Below are positions 5,815 to 7,455 of a stretch of DNA of 7,455 bases, in pieces; the first letter of the stretch is position 1, and each line of letters starts with the position of its first letter. The position numbers and the translations under genes were made by a program. Source of the DNA: an uncultured Eubacteriaceae bacterium (GTDB taxonomy: Bacteria; Bacillota; Clostridia; Eubacteriales; UBA1433); the NCBI GenBank assembly GCA_937914785.1, contig CALGIV010000161.1, positions 1 through 7,455 on the forward strand. The letters are read 5' to 3'. The notes beneath the pieces were generated by a model that searched no databases, had not been told where the DNA came from, and was given only the letters and a program-made list of their open reading frames with translations.

Positions 5815-5886
5815 AGGAGGCGATATCGCTGAAAAAGCAAAGCAGCGGACAGAGAAAAATAAAACAGTTGAAAGGAGTGGCAGTAG

Positions 5887-6252
5887 TTGCTGGAAAAGAT
5901 TCAAAGAGCGTTGGAAGCGTTTGACGATATGGGTTATTACTTCGGGCTGGCGCCGGAAGAAGACCCGCCGCAGGCGTGGAATTATTTCGTCGTTTCCAGA
6001 GAGAAGATGCTGAAAAAGGAAACGTCGCTGGATTTTAGCACACATTACGCGGTGACGATTTATCGCGAGGAAGAAATTCCACAAGAGTATGAGTTTGCAG
6101 TCATGAAAGCGGTGATGGATGCGACGGGCATGCGTCCCGCGAACGAGGAGTTTCTTTTCGAATACGTCATAAAAGAAGGCGCCGGTACGATGGTAGAGAA
6201 GTTAAAACTGTTGTTTGCCAAGGCTTCAATCGGCGCGAAGGTATTGAACTAA
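5887..6252 (+). CDS. Phage tail protein in the tail-terminator (tail completion) position
   Basis: This 121-residue protein, about the size of siphophage tail terminators, stands directly before the tail tube gene, the usual place for the ring protein that caps the finished tail. Visible content: an N-terminal helix (MLEKIQRALEAFDDMGY), a strand block (WNYFVVSREK, HYAVTIYRE), a helix (EYEFAVMKAVMDATGMR) and a C-terminal strand with helix (FLFEYVIKEG, MVEKLKLLFAKA). This alternation fits the family fold but carries no diagnostic motif. The start is TTG, chosen because AAAGGAG lies 9 bases upstream and no in-frame ATG occurs before residue 15. The role rests mainly on position. Confidence 0.7.
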   Translation: MLEKIQRALEAFDDMGYYFGLAPEEDPPQAWNYFVVSREKMLKKETSLDFSTHYAVTIYREEEIPQEYEFAVMKAVMDATGMRPANEEFLFEYVIKEGAGTMVEKLKLLFAKASIGAKVLN

Positions 6253-6259
6253 AGCATAA

Positions 6260-6276
6260 AACACCGATTCGGTGTT
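6260..6276 (+). repeat. Short hairpin ahead of the tail tube gene
   Basis: A 7-bp perfect stem, AACACCG with CGGTGTT, has a 3-base loop. No T-tract follows, so it should not terminate. It may stabilise or define the 5' end of a processed tail-tube mRNA. Confidence 0.5.
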
Positions 6277-6313
6277 CTATAAAATAAACATTTTAAGGAG
6301 GAAGCTATAAAAA

Positions 6314-6886
6314 ATGGCTTATAACAAAGTATTTTCAGAATTTGAAGTAAAAAGAACGGGACTGTTGTTCCCACAGGAAGATGAGGCGAGAAGCATCGGC
6401 GCGGTCGGCTCGCTCGAAGAAGTCGCCGAAGTGCGTCAGGTCATCAAGAAGTGTGAAGGCATCGAGCGCAAGCGAATCATCCGTGGTTCCGGCGCAGGCA
6501 CGCTGAACTTAAACTTGCATATGGTGTATGACGTATTTGCAGACGTGTTTGGTATGAAGTTCTCAGAACTCAAAGACGGCGTCTATGCGTACGGTGCAGA
6601 CAGCGTGCACCCCACCTTTACGCTGACATGCCTCGTCGTCGATGAGGATGGCGTTGAAAAGCTGCGCGCGTATCCGAATTGTGTCGCGACGACCGGCTTC
6701 ACACGTACTGTGACAAATGGGGCGGAAGAGATCGCCGAAATGACGCAGGGCTACTACTTTATGCCCGATGAGTTCGACAAGGGCGTATACGAGTGTATCG
6801 TCAGCGAAGCGGCGGATGATGAAGCAGATCGGGTGACGCTGATTGAAGACTGGCTGACAAACTGGAGCTATGATTTAGTGCGCTAA
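6314..6886 (+). CDS. Major tail tube protein (siphophage type)
   Basis: The 190-residue product resembles tail tube proteins of phages of Gram-positive bacteria, which polymerise in stacked hexamers around the tape measure to form the tube. Its length is typical. The N-terminal part (MAYNKVFSEFEVKRTGLL) is followed by a beta-rich body (GTLNLNLHMVYDVFADVFGM, FTLTCLVVDEDG, YPNCVATTGFTRTVTNGAEE) and an acidic, negatively charged C-terminal region (VSEAADDEADRVTLIEDWL). AAGGAGG lies 12 bases before the ATG, rather long. A hairpin upstream and a strong terminator just downstream mark it as a highly expressed unit, as expected for the most abundant tail protein. No sheath gene precedes it, which points to a non-contractile tail. 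Confidence 0.82.
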   Translation: MAYNKVFSEFEVKRTGLLFPQEDEARSIGAVGSLEEVAEVRQVIKKCEGIERKRIIRGSGAGTLNLNLHMVYDVFADVFGMKFSELKDGVYAYGADSVHPTFTLTCLVVDEDGVEKLRAYPNCVATTGFTRTVTNGAEEIAEMTQGYYFMPDEFDKGVYECIVSEAADDEADRVTLIEDWLTNWSYDLVR

Positions 6887-6899
6887 GCGGCGTGAGAAG

Positions 6900-6925
6900 A
6901 GGTGGGAGTGATCCCGCCTTTTTTA
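6900..6925 (+). terminator. Intrinsic terminator between tail tube and chaperone genes
   Basis: An 8-bp stem (AGGTGGGA at 6900-6907 with TCCCGCCT at 6912-6919, one G-U pair) has a GTGA tetraloop and runs into seven T's. Partial termination here would keep tail tube mRNA in excess of the chaperone and tape measure messages. Confidence 0.85.
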
Positions 6926-6959
6926 TTTTAAAAAAGATTAAGACAGGAGAAAATAAAAA

Positions 6960-7328
6960 ATGAATAATACGGTATTACCAATTACGTTAACCAACGGCGA
7001 AAAAGCAGGGCTGACGTACTTCTTCCGCGGTTTAAACGTCGTGTTCGCAAAGAATCCCGATTTCAGAGAAACGTGGAACGGATTGATCGCCAAGGGCTCG
7101 ACCGACGTGCTCGATATTATCACAGGGCTGTATATCGGCTACCTCTGCGGACAAATCGTACGCAAAGACGGCAAGTGTACGCTGCCGGCCGAGGTGTATG
7201 CGCTTGAGGAATTCACCGACCTGCTGCCGCAGGAAATTCCGTTTATCTTCAAGACATGGGCGGCGTTGATCTCGCCAAAAAAGCCGACGGTTTCCGCGAG
7301 CCGTTCCTCCGCAAAACAGGGGTCTTAA
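6960..7328 (+). CDS. Tail assembly chaperone, short form (gpG-like)
   Basis: This is the zero-frame product (122 residues) of the gene after the tail tube gene. In lambda-like and Gram-positive siphophages, this protein and its frameshifted form coat the tape measure protein and recruit tube subunits; neither stays in the finished tail. The sequence is helical (GEKAGLTYFFRGLNVVFAKN, VLDIITGLYIGYLCGQIV, ALEEFTDLLPQEIPFIFKTW). The last 14 residues (PTVSASRSSAKQGS) lie after the slippery site and look like an unselected overhang. AGGAG lies 10 bases before the ATG. Gene order and the frameshift signal make the assignment strong even though sequence in this family is poorly conserved. Confidence 0.83.
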   Translation: MNNTVLPITLTNGEKAGLTYFFRGLNVVFAKNPDFRETWNGLIAKGSTDVLDIITGLYIGYLCGQIVRKDGKCTLPAEVYALEEFTDLLPQEIPFIFKTWAALISPKKPTVSASRSSAKQGS

Positions 7329-7455
7329 AAAACCAGAGCATTAAAATTCCGCAGTTTGAACTTCAGAGTGTGGAGGACTACTACACGTATTACGTACTGA
7401 TTTTAGGCATTTCGGAAGATCTCTTTTGGGATGCCGACTTTTCCTTTATCCAATG
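6960..7455 (+). CDS. Tail assembly chaperone, frameshifted long form (gpGT-like), incomplete at the right edge
   Basis: This product would share residues 1-108 with the short form, slip back one base at 7277-7283, and continue in the minus-1 frame with ADGFREPFLRKTGVLKNQSI, then KIPQFELQSVEDYYTYYVLI and LGISEDLFWDADFSFIQ, to the window end (57 more residues, no stop). This second part is well formed and has no ribosome site or start codon of its own nearby. The pattern of one gene continuing in the minus-1 frame just before the short form's stop is the conserved layout of long-tailed phages. The tape measure gene should follow. Confidence 0.8.
7277..7283 (+). promoter_or_regulatory. Minus-1 programmed ribosomal frameshift site A AAA AAG
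   Basis: The heptamer AAAAAAG is in the correct register: zero-frame codons are AAA (7278-7280) and AAG (7281-7283), the classical arrangement for a bacterial minus-1 slip, as in E. coli dnaX. It lies 45 bases before the zero-frame stop. A short pairing, ACGG (7287-7290) with CCGT (7301-7304), lies just downstream but is weak as a stimulatory structure. GGCG with CGCC pairs just upstream. Confidence 0.85.

Noticed and set aside
5829..5924. A 31-codon ORF starting with CTG after AGGAGG (KKQSSGQRKIKQLKG)
   Set aside because: The ribosome site is strong, but the start would be the rare CTG, the product is unrecognised, and it overlaps the tail-terminator gene by 38 bases. It may be a real leader peptide or a leftover ribosome site of a lost gene; not supported enough to list.
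5638..6084. A 148-codon minus-strand ORF across the tail-gene junction
   Set aside because: It is antisense to the tail-terminator-slot gene and the late region, has no ribosome site, and has a low-complexity composition typical of a shadow frame.
1..7455. tRNA, rRNA, CRISPR array, riboswitch or insertion sequence
   Set aside because: Reading both strands showed no cloverleaf, no regularly spaced repeats, no recognisable riboswitch core and no transposase or terminal repeats.

Overview
The window joins a chromosomal segment (about 1-2600) to the start of a phage-derived gene cluster (about 3118-7455, running off the right end). The chromosomal part has a minus-strand CoA-transferase of the 4-hydroxybutyrate/butyrate type and a LytR-CpsA-Psr (LCP) cell-envelope transferase. 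With the near-consensus AAGGAGG ribosome sites, sigma-A type promoters and moderate GC, this suggests a fermentative anaerobic Bacillota. A member of the Negativicutes (Veillonella, Megasphaera, Dialister or Selenomonas relatives) is my best guess, made from general impression and not from a search.

Layout. 1-1118 (-): CoA-transferase, open to the left edge, with a reading-frame break near 900-935. 1119-1478: AT-rich spacer with a promoter for each flanking gene. 1479-2528 (+): LCP protein with a strong terminator. 2591-3117: AT-rich stretch with no convincing gene. 3118-3972 (-): ImmA-like metallopeptidase and a small Cro/CI-type repressor. 3973-4260: divergent control region with promoters in both directions and repeated TTTCACA-like sites. 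4261-5422 (+): four overlapping small genes: a coiled-coil protein, a CxC/CxxC zinc-ribbon protein too short for usual ORF thresholds, an unrecognised 127-residue protein, and a sigma-region-4/ArpU-like late regulator. 5426-5638: two tandem copies of a promoter-like element, each followed by an intrinsic terminator. 5648-5814: a broken ORF. 5887-7455 (+): a protein in the tail-terminator slot, the tail tube protein, and the tail assembly chaperone with an A AAA AAG minus-1 frameshift site.

How it fits together. The repressor probably silences the rightward operon, and the ImmA-like protein would relieve repression. The operon ends in the sigma-like regulator, which would fire the tandem late promoters immediately downstream and so drive the tail genes. 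What is missing is the striking part. No terminase, portal, protease, capsid or connector genes lie between the late regulator and the tail genes, only about 460 bases, and no integrase is visible beside the immunity genes. No sheath gene precedes the tube gene. The simplest reading is a domesticated, head-less, non-contractile phage tail cluster, that is, a candidate F-type tailocin. The alternative is a prophage that lost its head module by deletion. The window ends before the tape measure, fibres and lysis genes, so this remains an inference.
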